From the NCBI GenBank assembly GCA_963995525.1, contig OZ023214.1, positions 38,200,309-38,264,308 of the forward strand: a stretch of DNA of 64,000 bases. The letters run 5' to 3'. The notes under the pieces were generated by a model that was not told where the DNA came from, did no database searches, and worked only from the letters and a program-made list of their open reading frames with translations. Source of the DNA: Escarpia spicata. Its lineage: Eukaryota; Annelida; Polychaeta; Sabellida; Siboglinidae. The translations under genes and the position numbers were made by a program. Within the stretch, counting starts at the first letter, position 1, and the number at the start of each line of letters is the position of its first letter. This document shows positions 36,968-49,839 of the stretch, piece by piece.

Positions 36968-37594
36968 ACTTTGCTTCTTCCGAACAGGTGTACTGGAAAA
37001 AGAGAGGCTCGAAGACTAGTAAGAACTGAACGTTTCACTTTTCAAACAATCTCCTTATTTTTAACTATTACATTTTCTACAATAAAACTGGTAAATACAC
37101 CATTGAAAAGCACAATTGAACCTTCTGTTTTATGTATCCTTAGACACAGAGTGCGCTGCAATCCTTCATTTGTTTAATTTATTCCTGGATTATGTCAATA
37201 TTTGCCTGGATCTTTGCATTATAAATTAAGGCTATTTATACATATTTCCTTGAGTTCGTTACAAAAGTAAAAAAGGAAATCTTGTAGCCGTCAAAGCACA
37301 TATATACGTGTTGAAGCTTTGGTGCTTGTGTTTAAAATAAGCAGATTGCTAAGCAGATTTTCTGCCAAACAGATCTACTAGGCCTTCTGAGTAGATTTCG
37401 TTTGACATAATTATAGGGCCTATATTCCTTAGCTTGATTGATGGCGACAGTCTATCTGAATGTTGTTACAGGCTGATTAAACAATGAAAACAAATATTTA
37501 TACATACTTAATATATAATTTTATTTAAGACAAATACCGATCAAAGACCAAGACAACAAACGGTATATTTGAAAGTTGATCAATAATGATTATA
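36968..37594. other. Intergenic, nothing recognised
   Basis: AT-rich sequence between the CEP15 upstream region and the LINE tail at 37.6 kb. Confidence 0.5.
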
Positions 37595-37595
37595 T

Positions 37596-40500
37596 ATAAT
37601 AATAATAATAATGGTTTATTACAGAAACTGTGATACATTCCAATCAATTACATACATAGATTGCCATGGTTTCTGTAACGAGGGTATAAAGCCACGAGTG
37701 GCTGATTTAGCCCTCACAATACATGTGATACATAGGTAAATTCCATGGTGCAAGATAACAATTTGTGTGATTGAAGAAAGAAGAAGAAAAAACAGAAACA
37801 TGAATCACAACAGTACTATTTTCATGAATACTTCATGTAAAATAGCTATTTATATATGTCATTAATATTATTTACTAGCAACACATTCTTAAGTTGACGT
37901 TTAAACGATGCTAGTGCATAATTACAATTACAATCCACTGTTGTCGCCATATAGTTCCATAATTTGACACCTCGGTATCTAATGGTTTTATATAATACAT
38001 TCTTTTTGAGATCGGCACATGTAGTAATTCTGCGTTGCGTGTCCTATGTTTGCAGAATGCTTCTTCCTAAATCAAAACTGGTAATCATATAAGATGTTAT
38101 GTTTGTTTATGAAATATGTTAATCTGTTGTACGTTATTTTTTCTGGAACTTTAGAAAAAACTGGCAAAATCGATATTGGACGGTAATTGCTTACAAGTGT
38201 CTTGTCACCGCCTTTGTATATCGGGATAACTTTTGCTCTTTTAAGGTCGTCTGAAAAAATACCTTTAGTTAACGACAAGTTAATAACATGTGTTAAAGGA
38301 AGTAAGAAAGTATGATGTGTTAATTTAACAATATGTGGAGTTACTAAGTCCCAACCAGGGCTTGATATTTTTAGATCTTTGATTATAGTTTCTACTTCAT
38401 TCAGTTCAACTGGGGCGATAAATATTGTATGGAAGTTTCGATGCTTAATATATAATGACGGGTCAATACCATCTTTGGTAATCTTTTCAGCCAACGATGG
38501 TCCAACCTTAACATAATAGTTATTGAAGTAATTGGCAATTATCTTTTTATTGGTTATTAATTGATTATTAATAGTTATCTTCGCAGATTGGGGAATTTTT
38601 TTATTTTTATTAATTATTTGCTTAATAAGTTGCCATGATTTCAGAAGATTAGATTGATTTTGTTTGAATAACTGTTGATAGTGATTTCTTTCTGCTCTTC
38701 TTAAAATTGAGTTAAGTTTATTGCGGTATGCTTTATAATTAGTTTAATTAGTAAGGGTAGGTGCTTTTTTGTAGTAGGCGAATAATTTATTTTTAAATTT
38801 TATGGAAATCTTCAGCCCATGTGATAGCCATGGTTTCCTATTACTGTATTTTTTTTTAATCTTTCCTTCAGGAAAGCAGTTAAGATAATGCTTACCAAGC
38901 TGTGAATAGAAAGCAGCATATGCATTATTTGGGTCATCAAGCTCAGAAGTAACAAGTGACCAGTCAGCATTAGTTGTTGTCAATAAGTGTGGCAGAAGTA
39001 GCAGTTACTCTAGTTGGCTTGCTAATGAGAGGAATATATGACATGGTATACATACATTCAAGAAATTCTGAGCTAGGTACATGTTTATCCACCTTTAGCA
39101 AATTGATATTGAAATCACCCATGAGATAACACAGGCAATTCTCTTTATGGATATTTTTTAAAATAGCATGCAAGATTGAGGTGAATACATTTATGTCTTT
39201 GTCTGGCGGCCTGTACACAACTCCTATAATAACGTTCTTTTTATATGTAAATATACCTTTGTCCAACTCAATAAATACACTCTCTATATCTTCATTACTT
39301 TTGTCTAAATCTTCTCTTCGTTTGTAGAGAAGCGAATCTTTTATGCAGACCGCCACGCCGCCACCCTTTTTATTTTTTCTGTAGTTATTTACCATATCGT
39401 AACCTGAAATGTTATAAGTATCAACATTGCTTTCCTGTAGCCACGTTTCAGAGAATCCAATTATTGAAAAAGAGTGATTGAGATTGACAAAGTAATTTTC
39501 AAATTGTTGGTGGTGACGAGGCAGACTTCTGATATTGACATGAACAACAGAGAATGTGGTATCTGTTACACCAAGTTGAATGCATGACCTATTAAAGGTA
39601 TCTTCTATATGGTAATTACACTTATTCATGTTTTGAGTGAATTCACAATAGTAATTTGTAACTGGATCAGACTTAAATAGGATGTCTGTATCTGACTCAC
39701 TGTTGATTTCAAACGGTACGAAAGCTTGCTTTTCTAGTTCTTGGAATGAGAAAGAAATATTAACATGCATCCAACTTTCAGATATGACATCTATAAATTC
39801 ACAGTCATTGTCGAGATGATTGTATGGGAAAATGTTAGACATACATTTTATACAATACCATACTTACAGTAATCTCGAATATTTTGTTTGTTCAATGCTG
39901 TGAAACAATTAACACGATAACACCCTTTACAAGTAATGCATTGTAATACAGTGGAGCAACTATGCACTCTCTTTTTACATATTTGGCAGAAGCCTTTATC
40001 TCTATCCATTATCGATCGGTGTAAACATATGTTCTTGCTGTGATTCAAAGAGTGCTAAAAGAACTAGTGAGTAATTCCTAGTACGTAACTCATAGGAATA
40101 AAGCAAGGTGGATTTCATTACTATCAACGTACCTGTATGTTAATTTCACCCATTTGTATTAGAGTGATAGAATCATGATCTCCATTAGTAGTAGATGTGC
40201 TGCACGATAGACAAATACATATACACGTTGTGTAAATGATGACAAATGTCATACCATTAATGGCATACAGCGAGTCCAGCGTTAGACAGCCAGTTTGGTG
40301 AGTTCCGATCTGTTTTTGATTTGGACGACCCGGTTGGTAGTGTCACGTATGAGTATATTACCATCAACCGTCCAAACGTCATTTAGTTTGCCGGTCTTTT
40401 TGGCGTTACGGCACTCGTAGAGTAGGTGCGATCTTTGTTTCGTGAGGTCGTCGTTAATGTATACCGGGTGGGATGTCGATGTCGCTGACGGTCCTGGGGC

Positions 40501-41000
40501 TGGTTGTTCGTATTTAATGTGTTTCCGTGTCACGAAGACACGGCGTCTCGTTCGATATGTCGCGAACTTGATGAGGATCGGACGTGGGAGCTTTGGGCCA
40601 ACACGATGTATGCGGTCTACTTCCTCCACCATCAGTGGTGGTAGAAGCGCCGAATTCATCACTCTTAGTGTCTCCTCGAGTACGTCCTCGCCCTCCCGTT
40701 TGGGAATCCCCGAAATGCGCAGAGAATTGCGCCTGGAATATTGCTCGAGGGCGTCCGCCTTCTCTTCAGGGTCTACAACACGATCTCGGAGATCGGCGAT
40801 CTGCTTGTCTTTAGCGCCGACTATTCTTCTGAGGTCATCAACTTCCTGTCTCAGGTCGTTGACCAGGATTTACTTGAGCTTGTTTGCGACCTTGGGGTCG
40901 CACAATGCCTCAAAAAGACCAGATGAGAAATCGACTTCTTTTTCTGTCGCCGTCGATGTCCCCCTAGATCGACCCATGTCTGATAGACTGTGACGAGGGA
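37596..41000 (-). mobile_element. LINE with ORF1 and internally deleted ORF2
   Basis: ORF1 starts near 40980 (MGRSRGTSTATEKEVDFSSG), has one in-frame TAA near 40870, a coiled coil (LRRIVGAKDKQIADLRDRV), and an L1-ORF1-like end (IHRVGPKLPRPILIKFATYR, then YINDDLTKQRSHLLYECR) to 40282. ORF2 starts near 40048 with a Cys finger (CQICKKRVHS, CITCKGCYRVNC) and endonuclease (IIGFSETWL, GGGVAVCIKD, IGVVYRPPDK, LMGDFNINLL). Stops or frameshifts lie near 39845, 38970 and 38745. The reverse transcriptase begins (SPGWDLVTPHIVKL, NYRPISILPVFSKV) but jumps near 38040 from the FRKKHSAN fingers straight to the C-terminal peptide RGVKLWNYMAT. An (AAT)n tail at 37596-37612 marks the 3' end. Confidence 0.8.
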
Positions 41001-41980
41001 GCGTCTCAGTCTGTTACTACACAGTTGTTTATATTGTCTAGCTGGTCGCTGGGCAGCCTGACTTTGGTCGGTGGATTACATAATTACAGGGCAATGAGAG
41101 AAGAATGTTCAATTCAGGCACCGATCACTGCTGTCCACCAAGCCGCGGCAGAGACAGTGGTCACGGTCGACTGACGACACCAAGCATCATCGTAAAAGTC
41201 AACATTCTACCTACCGCGGAAATTTCACAACTTCAATGGGCACTGCATCGTGAATCCACCTGCTATTATGAAGGCTCAGATCATAGTTCTTGACTGAGTA
41301 GTATGTGCGTTCTGCCAATATTTGAAGTAATGTTGGAACACAAACACAGCGCTGGTCAGGTCCAATCTCACACCACGTGAGGTACATTTTTAATAAGGGT
41401 TCTGCTAAGCCAATATATTTAAATTGATTAATAATAATGAACTAAGGTATTAAGTCAAAATACTTTGTCACCATTAGGTCCCACGTTAGCTCTGTGTCTT
41501 TGGCTGATGCCGCTGTGACAAGCCGAAAGTAGGCTTCGTCCCGGGCCAGAAATGGGTCCCTATTAGGAATGTGCCAGTAGTGGGTGCAGCGTGTATAAGG
41601 AGGCTTGCGCTAATAATGCGTTTAAGTTTAACCTATTAATTGTTATAATATAGCATAAATGTGGGGTTAGTTTGTATTAACTTTTTAGGTGCACGACACC
41701 AAAACGTGGTTTTCTGTTACCCTTACAATTTATTAGTGGCATAAATTATACCTTAGAAGAAGCAACGCCTATTTCTGGCACTGTCCTATAGGTGCCGGGA
41801 ACCTACTTCTGACAGGGGTTCACTTTCGATTCTCGACCCGTTACACCGCGCTCATCGTGTCGGGCCACTAATATATTGCCACTACTCCGATAAGTACAAC
41901 TCTCACCAAGTGGCGAGTCTGTTTGGTTACATGTATAGAGTAGTCGATGTCTCGCTTTAAGGACAGTGATATATAGTTAA
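41001..41980. other. No gene recognised
   Basis: Intergenic sequence with short open frames only; possibly repeat-derived, class not identified. Confidence 0.4.
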
Positions 41981-41984
41981 TAAG

Positions 41985-42150
41985 ATACACACACGCACTC
42001 GCACGAACGTGCGCGCGCTCACGCACACATACACACACACGCACACAAACACACAAACACACAAACACACAAACACATAAACACACGCACACACACACAC
42101 ACACACACACAAACAAACACAAACATACACACACACAAACACACACACAA
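41985..42150. repeat. (CA)n microsatellite
   Basis: An interrupted CA/ACAAAC tract of about 165 bases; the Cys/Val-rich open frames across it are artefacts. Confidence 0.95.
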
Positions 42151-42185
42151 TGACATACAGAGCTAATGTAATATAATGATATCGT

Positions 42186-43575
42186 ATGGTATGGTATATT
42201 TATATTCCCCAAAAGAGGCGTCAAATGGTTCCTGAAGACTGGAAAGATGGTGCTGTTGTCTGTATCCTAAAGAAAGGAAACCTAACTGAATGTGACAACT
42301 GTAGAGGTGTGACACCGCTGTCAATACCAGGGAAAGTGTACTGCCAGATGATACTGAACCGAATGCGAGATGTGGTAGATGGCGAACTGCGTGAGGAACA
42401 AGCAAGCTTTACGCTCAAACGCTCTTGTGCTGAGCCGATATTCACATTCAGACGCATTATTGAGAAATGCCAAGAGTACTAGTTACCCCTCGCAATCAGT
42501 TTCATAGACTTCACCAAAGCGTTTGACAGCATCCACAGACTGTCCAAGTGGAAAATATTAACCACGTATGGAACCCCACAAAAGATTGCAACAGCAATCG
42601 AGAAGATATATGAAAACTCTAGATGTGTAAAACAGAAGATGGCTATATAGCGACTGGTTCCATGTGATGACTGCTGTCAGACAAGGCTGCATTCTTTCTC
42701 CCCTTCTCTTCGCCGTGACCATCGGCTGGGTCATGCGGCTAGCAACCACAGGCAATGAAGGGATTGTGCGGGTTAAGGAGGAGCGTTTATCAGACCTGGA
42801 CTTTGCCAATGACATTGCTGCCCTCTCAGACACCACTCAGGGCATACAACGTCTCGTGGAATCAGTCAGCAAATACGCTAATGGGTTGGGACTTGTTATC
42901 AGTGAAAATAAGACAAAAACTTGCTGAGAGGGGAGCACCAAACACCCACACATGTTTTGATCAACCAGAAAAAAAGTAGAAACAGTCGAAAACTTCACTT
43001 ACCTTGGCAGCTCCAACAACAACCAAGGAATCATCGATCATGAACTAAACTGCAGAGTGGGGAAAGCGTCAGTAGCCTTCAACCAGCTGAGGAAAATTTG
43101 GAACAACACGAAATTTACCTTGAGATCTAAACTCCGCTTTTATATCTCAAACATTATACCAACCCACCTATATGGATGTGAAACTTGACAACTAAAACAA
43201 GCCAAGAAAACAAAATTGGTGCATTCGACACTAAATGCCTGCAATGAAAGATCTTGGGCATACACTGGAGCGACCATGTGACGAACATAGATGTCCGGAT
43301 CCGATCAGGACAACCTCTGGCATCATCTAATATCTACATCTATCCACCTACTAGACCTGCCCAACAAGTGCTATGGTGGATACCAGCTGGCCAGAGAAAG
43401 AGGGGACAACCAAGAATGAACTGGCGCCAACCAATCGACCGCGACCTACAGCTGGTCAACAAAAGTTGGAGCGACGTCAGAACACTAGCATGCGACATAA
43501 TCTGGATGGCGTGCTTTGACTGCCCCATGCATTTATAGACGCGGGAGCCGCTAAGTCTAAGTAAGTAAGAATTGT
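42186..43575 (+). mobile_element. RTE-like LINE, 3' half, inactivated
   Basis: Plus-strand frames give WKDGAVVCILKKGN, CDNCRGVTPLSIPGKVY, ISFIDFTKAFDSIHR, RQGCILSPLLFAVTIGW, the palm LDFANDIAALSD, then NFTYLGSSNNN, RSKLRFYISNIIPTHLYGCE, and the terminal RKRGQPRMNWRQPIDRDLQ. The catalytic FADD is changed to FAND. Several stops and frameshifts are present. The 3' end is a short TAAG/TAAGTAAG tail. The endonuclease is missing. Confidence 0.82.
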
Positions 43576-45590
43576 TAGTGCAATATCCACTGGATCCACA
43601 GTGGTCCTATGTAAGGGCTGAAAGTGCAGTCGATGATGACACTAATAATGTTAATTATTTAAACTAGACGAGCATAGGAAAATCGTGAAGATGTCTAGCA
43701 AGAAAATTAGTTGGCACCATAGACATGGGAATCATGTGGGAGTCAACATAAACAAAATCTTAACAAAGAAAACAATTTAATTATAGCATCTAAAATGCAG
43801 CACGTGTTGAACGGACATGCGCCATTGGTAGCAATGACGAGTCGTAATAATCGAATCCTTTTTACACAAACAAGTACATCATAAAATGGATATAAAAACA
43901 ACGGAGACATTCACAAAATAAGGACACGGGAAAATAATTAACCATATCGATTGGAATAACTTACTGGAGAACAAAACGTCAACATAATGCTGAAACGTAT
44001 CTTTCAAAGCAAGATGATCAAGAGCATTATTGATAAACATGTCAAAAACAACGGAAACAGTTCAAGAAGAATCATCTGTCAAAAGTGGTAATTAGTGGAT
44101 TTGCACGGAAGCTAATTTGTGCACAAACAGAAAAAAAACTCTACACACGACAAAGTCAAAACAATTATACAACGTTTAAAAAATAAAAATAAAATTTAAG
44201 TCAAAATTGATATCTAACGTAAATAATTATGATCGCAACAATTTACAAGCACGTATAGAAGTAGAAGTGTGTGTAATATTACACCATACGAATAAATTAT
44301 ATCACCGTATTTTAGTTTAGTCACTGAAACTGTTCGGTGACACAGACATCTACAACATAACGTAGCTTTCCAATGATCACAAGACCTTCACATACCTGTA
44401 TATCGACCATGTGACTATTGGTTCAGAATGAAAAACTGTATTGCACTGCACCGGTTGCATCATCAATGTCTTCTAATGGGATATGCACTGTACATTGCCA
44501 AGCTTGTATTGAGAAGAAAAGGGAATAAACGCGCACCGCCCAAAAGACAAACACAAATGATTCGACATACTTGCACAGAAGGCTTGAGGAGGCAGCTGCC
44601 CAAAATATTATGAGACAGGTCTACCACATTGACAACTACAGGTTTAAAACCATATCTAGTTTGATCAAAGCCACAGAGACTATATCTCGAGAGGAGGGGG
44701 CAAACTAGTTAGACGTGCAAAACGGAAGAGATTGTCAGTATACATGCCCATAAAACGCTATATTGATAGTCTAAGTCTAAGAATGTTCCTATTAAATAAA
44801 AAAGAGTTCTTGGAGGAGAAAAGCACCAAACTTGGCATGGACACTTATAAGGGACCACTTTTTGAGAAACAACCCCGTTATCCACCGGAAATTTCAAGGT
44901 GGCCGCCATTTTTAAGATGGCCGCCATTTCCGACATAAAAATGCTATTTTCGCCATAAAATTTGACAGAATAGCCCGATTTGACTAATCTTGGTGTCGAA
45001 TCATATGTTTGTGACTATTCAAATGCTGAATTTAAATATATAAATCTTCCCAGATGCAGCTTTCTATCATATATCGCAGAATATATGAAAAAGGCTTGGG
45101 ATGCAATTATTTATTACTAGATGATTGTAAGTTTTAAACATACATTTTATTGTCATTCATTAAGCAGTACAAAAGGAATGTTTAATGCACCTTCATAATT
45201 ATAAATCAACTGCTTACCACACATTTCGCCATGTGCATGTTAGTGTACCATCAGAACAATAAAATTGAGTTCAACACAATAATTCTGTCGCCATTTAATA
45301 GCCGTGAGTCACTCTGGTCAGATGTTCCGCCACGTCAACAATACTACAAGCAATCGACTGATAAGTCTAAATTTGTCTATGACTTCAGAGTGTCCGTGAA
45401 AATGTACTCGTTTGTCATTTATTATTGCCTTTGCACTTCCAACACTTATTAACTTAGGGTTCACTTAACATTACATGGATTTGTAGTGTTTGTTCATATT
45501 GTCCACACATTGTATTTGTCCTTACGGCACTCCCAGAGTCATGCATGCAGACGATGAGTTAATTCTGGCATCTGCAGCTGCACAGTGCTG
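43576..45590. other. Repeat-like intergenic region, no gene recognised
   Basis: AT-rich. Near 44890-44935 are two direct GGCCGCCATTT words (YY1-like cores) within what looks like an interspersed repeat. No coding family recognised. Confidence 0.4.
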
Positions 45591-45599
45591 TACAGGTGA

Positions 45600-46240
45600 G
45601 ACCGAAGCCACAGCATGTGCACCTAACATAACATTCCTTCTTGCATCCACTGTTGACAACACTGGTTAGCTGCTGACAACTCCGTGCAATGGGTGGCAGC
45701 ATTGTCCAAAAGATTTGCCACAAGTCGAGTTTGCAAGTTTGCCATGCTGCAATGCTCTACTCGGTGGATTGAACAATGGACAGACCAACCGATTTCAACG
45801 AGCACATAACTCGGCCGCTCGCCTCATCAACCGCGTCAGACGGCGAGATCATATCACGCCGATTCTGCAATCACTGCACTGGTTGCTGATCAGAATGAGA
45901 ATCACCTTCAAGATATCTACTTACATATTTAAGATCCTGCATAGCTTAGCCCCGGACTACGTCAACTGTGCGATAGTTCGCAACGCGCCCACACGTACAT
46001 TGCGATCGGCGAGTGACGCAACGCTTCTCGCGGTAACGGTGTCAAAGAGAACTATCGGACGGGGCAGCTTTGCAGTGACAGGCCCATATATGTGGAATAG
46101 CTTGCCAAAGTGTGTGCAATCGGTTGGAACATTGGCGGCTTACCGGAAACAACTTAAACCCATCTATTTCGCCTGCACTACATGCCTTGATGCAAGCACT
46201 GCTGCCACATCTAAATGACACTGGTCTCTATTTTATAGTA
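45600..46240 (+). mobile_element. L2/CR1-like LINE 3' end
   Basis: An open frame at 45715-46218 reads FQRAHNSAARLINRVRRRDH, ITPILQSLHWLLIRMRITFK, ILHSLAPDYVN and SFAVTGPYMWNSLPK, the typical C-terminus of L2/CR1-type ORF2. The final stop is intact, but palm and endonuclease are missing. It is related to the 30-kb fragment. Confidence 0.85.
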
Positions 46241-46449
46241 TTGATTGTTTTTTATTTCATTGTTTGAAATTGTATTTTTACACCCTAATTTATTTATTTT
46301 TATTTATTTATTTTTTATCCTACCTTATTTATTTAATTAATTTATATTTTAGCATTTAGTCAACACGATACCGCATAGATCGGCTGGTCACCAGTGATGA
46401 CAGGAACTTGGCCTGGGTTGAGAAATGCCACCGTGGCCTTGATCTTATC

Positions 46450-47640
46450 CATCACGTGGCGTATTGTTGCAACTGAATGGCCTGATCTCGAAGAAGAGGT
46501 AACAGCGATACAGTGCTGACTTCAAATGATGGTCTTCTCTTCTTATATGCGTAGTGGGCTGACCAAGAGACATGCACTGCTCTGTCTACGTCTTCAGTGA
46601 CGCTGACCTTCTCGAGCCATTCATAATCAGGTGCCAGGTCCGGTCGTGGCAATTCCCTTCTCGAGCCATTCATAATCAGGTGCCAGGTCCGGTCGTGGCA
46701 ATTCAGTTACTGTGACACCCAGACCTTCAATCATAGGAGAAGAAGGGTTCTTCTTTGTGAAGAAAGCAGGGCGAATGTTGATGAAAGAGTCAGGAAGTTC
46801 TGGGACTGTCCTCACTTTGCTCTCTCTGAATTGGAGTGGTTCACGCGTTTCACTTTCATCCTCTGAAGTTGGATGCTGGAAAATGGAAATGCTGGTTCCG
46901 TGGACGGATGTGGTTGCTGTTGTTGCAGTTGGGTTATGGTAAATTGTATCCATGGCAGAGGTAGTGAACTCCTTTTCGCAGGAGTTGTGGACACACTACC
47001 CGTTCCTCCACATACTTGCTCACAGCTGCATCTCCTAGCTGTGCAGGGAGTTCCAGCACCCTGCCATATGAAATACAAATGCTGTGTTCGTGGAGCAGTT
47101 CTACCAGAGCTCTCTTTCTGGCATAAAGAGACACTCCCATATAGACAGGGAATGCGGTCTCACGATCCATCGAACGACGGTGAGTAGCTGCTCCCTCTTT
47201 GTTCCTTGCACAGCAGTTGTACTGCAGCAGTTGCGCCATTGCTACGTCTGCCTTTGAAGCACCAAAACTCAGTTGAGATGTTATGTCTGCTCCATGCTCG
47301 ATCATGCCTACGAACTGAAGAAGACTCGATGGTTTGCTTCTTCAACACGTCCTTCATGGAAGATTCCATCAAATTTGGATTTGTGTTTCAGCATATGGCG
47401 TCGTGCGATCTTGACTGTTTTGGCAAGGATAATAGCTTCAGAGTAGTCAGAAGCTTGTGACAGGACAGAGCCTACATCTTTGTGATAGGCCAGAAGGTTA
47501 TCTCTTCATTGAATATGAACACTAGATACTCTCTTCCTAGCTCGTTCCCGCTTGGTGTTGTTGAACAACAGACGACAGCTCTGGTGATAATTTACGTTGT
47601 TATTTCTCAGTGTTTCTTATATGCAAACACCTTCATCTAG
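46450..47640 (-). pseudogene. Decayed copy of an uncharacterised repeat-associated protein family
   Basis: Joined minus-strand frames read LRNNNVNYHQSCRLLFN, NTKRERARKRVSSVH, HRRSMDRETAFPVYMGVSLY, ISYGRVLELPAQLGDAAVS, ERVVCPQLLRKGVH, IYHNPTATTATTSVHGTSIS, IFQHPTS and LPRPDLAPDYEWLEK. I recall this order (WHKSC-like start, CPxxLRKG, then DNIDHNPSxTTA-SFHGT-SLFQHP) from many unannotated proteins in corals, lancelets and molluscs, always multicopy, function unknown. This copy is broken by frameshifts and stops and by a 49-base tandem duplication at 46611-46708. It may be mobile-element cargo or a domesticated transposon protein; I cannot tell which. Confidence 0.6.
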
Positions 47641-47970
47641 CCTTGCTGGATCGAGAATAATGGGCAGTTGGTTAATTGCTTGGAAGAATGGAAAATTGGA
47701 TGCAATCATGGAATAGCCAACATGTTCAGCACTACATGGATAGTGAGTTGAAGGTGATTTCAGCTTTCCATCCTTCTTAATAGTTTGACACAGACAACAT
47801 GCTCCAGTCAGTTTTACTTTTAAATGATAATTCTTCTGAACTGGTCATCTTTGGAATACTTAATGGGTTCAAGGACAAGGGAGTGTCCTTTTATCACCTT
47901 TCACCGCAGAGTGAGGCACATTCAGGTATGGGATACAACTAGGTTCGGGCGTAAAAGGAGAATGCGCTAC

Positions 47971-48290
<320 letters not shown>

Positions 48291-48565
48291 CATATAACGG
48301 TGGTTCTTTGAAGAACAGTCAAAACACAAGCGCAGGTGTGAAAGCATCGATGTTTTTACTTTTATATTTTAGATAAAAACTAAAAACTATAGGATCCATA
48401 CAGTTTGTAATTAATATATTCTAACAGTTCTTTGGATGCGGTTTTTCTATTAAATGTAGTATAACGTGACTCTGCCATTTTTTACTTGTATTCTCCCTGG
48501 GAATGGGTTGATTCATCGCGAGCTGGAAAGTTATGCATCTGACAATTACATGTCAGCTAAATAAA

Positions 48566-48885
48566 AGGTAAGTTCTTATATCCAGTATCCAGTCCACAGG
48601 ACTGCTCAAAACGCTTTACACTTTACTCCCTGGCAGACCTGTTCAATCGAACACCATCTCGACTTTTCTGGGAAGCAATCAGCCACGCTGCAATTAACGC
48701 GCGACGACAGTTCGTACACAAATATCCACCACTGTCTATAGCCAGGTATTCATTCATTCAGCTGAGTGAACTGAAGCAACGTAGAGTAAACGAACTTGCC
48801 CAAGGTTTGACACCGCCGCATAGGATTCGAACCCGGGTTATCTCAGTCGAGAGGCCGAAGCTCTTACAGCTGCGCTACTGCTACA
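48566..48885 (-). mobile_element. SINE family 1, minus copy
   Basis: Read on the minus strand: a head with GCGCAGCTGTAAGAGCTTCG and B-box GGGTTCGAATCC, then the same body and tail segments as the 24.7-kb copy (GATGGTGTTCGATTGAACAG; GCCAGGGAGTAAAGTGTAAA; ATATAAGAACTTAC). Confidence 0.82.
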
Positions 48886-49181
48886 ATCTATCGGTTGATA
48901 TTCCAAATATTGACGAATTAAATAAAAAAATCCAAGGCATTTAGAAAGCGTAAACAGTATTTCTTTCGAGGTTATTAACCGAGGAGATTCCCGTTATACA
49001 ATCCTAGCATTTGGCAGATCAAATTATGTGACTGACACTGGTTGTTTCAACTTGTTTGTGTTATGCAAAATGGCGGCTTCCCCAAACCACGAACGTCAGT
49101 TCGTAAACTCCCTGAATCTGGCTTGAAGCGTCAACATTCTCAACAGCGTGACAGAAACAGACTCGTGGCCGAGTAGGCCCT

Positions 49182-49381
49182 NNNNNNNNNNNNNNNNNNN
49201 NNNNNNNNNNNNNNNNNNNNNNNNNNNNNNNNNNNNNNNNNNNNNNNNNNNNNNNNNNNNNNNNNNNNNNNNNNNNNNNNNNNNNNNNNNNNNNNNNNNN
49301 NNNNNNNNNNNNNNNNNNNNNNNNNNNNNNNNNNNNNNNNNNNNNNNNNNNNNNNNNNNNNNNNNNNNNNNNNNNNNNNNN
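49182..49381. other. Assembly gap, 200 N
   Basis: A run of exactly 200 N, probably a nominal-size scaffold gap. Confidence 0.99.
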
Positions 49382-49535
49382 ATATAGTTGTTTCATTGAT
49401 TGACTCCTTTTTTCCTTTATTCTCCTCCTCCTCCTCATTCTTCTTCTTCTTCTACTATTAATTGGCATGCAGAGTCCATTTTCGGACATTAACTCCAATG
49501 GAAGTATAGTGAATGAGATCCCAGCTCAGTGAGTC

Positions 49536-49800
49536 CACGACATGTTTTTTTTCCATTTCCCTGCATGAGATCGTGTTCTTCTACTGGCATAGACACCAGA
49601 TAGAAGAGACCAACGGCTTTTAGTGTATCTTCTGAAAGACACAGACTATACAGGGCGAGCGAAACTGCCCAAGTTTCGACATGGTGGCCGATACCGGTAC
49701 CGAACCACCGATCGGTTGGCATCAGGATTCGAACCCCGGTTCCTCCAATCGACAGTCCGGCACTCTGACCTCGCGACCATCGCGCCTTCTTCTCGCCTTC
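49536..49800 (-). mobile_element. tRNA-headed SINE family 2, minus copy
   Basis: The minus strand starts GGCGCGATGGTCGCGAGGTC (A-box) and carries GGGGTTCGAATCC (B-box). A body with ACACTAAAAGCC and TCTTCTATCTGGTGTCTATG follows. Part of the body recurs in plus orientation near 54.4 kb. Confidence 0.7.
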
Positions 49801-49839
49801 TTTGAATTCACAACCCCCCCCCCCAGCTGTGTCGTGTAT

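Noticed and set aside
41985..42224. Cys/Val-rich minus-strand frames
   Set aside because: Readings of the (CA)n tract.
49681..49800. Possible tRNA gene
   Set aside because: It has A- and B-box words but continues into a repeated SINE body and does not fold into an obvious cloverleaf.
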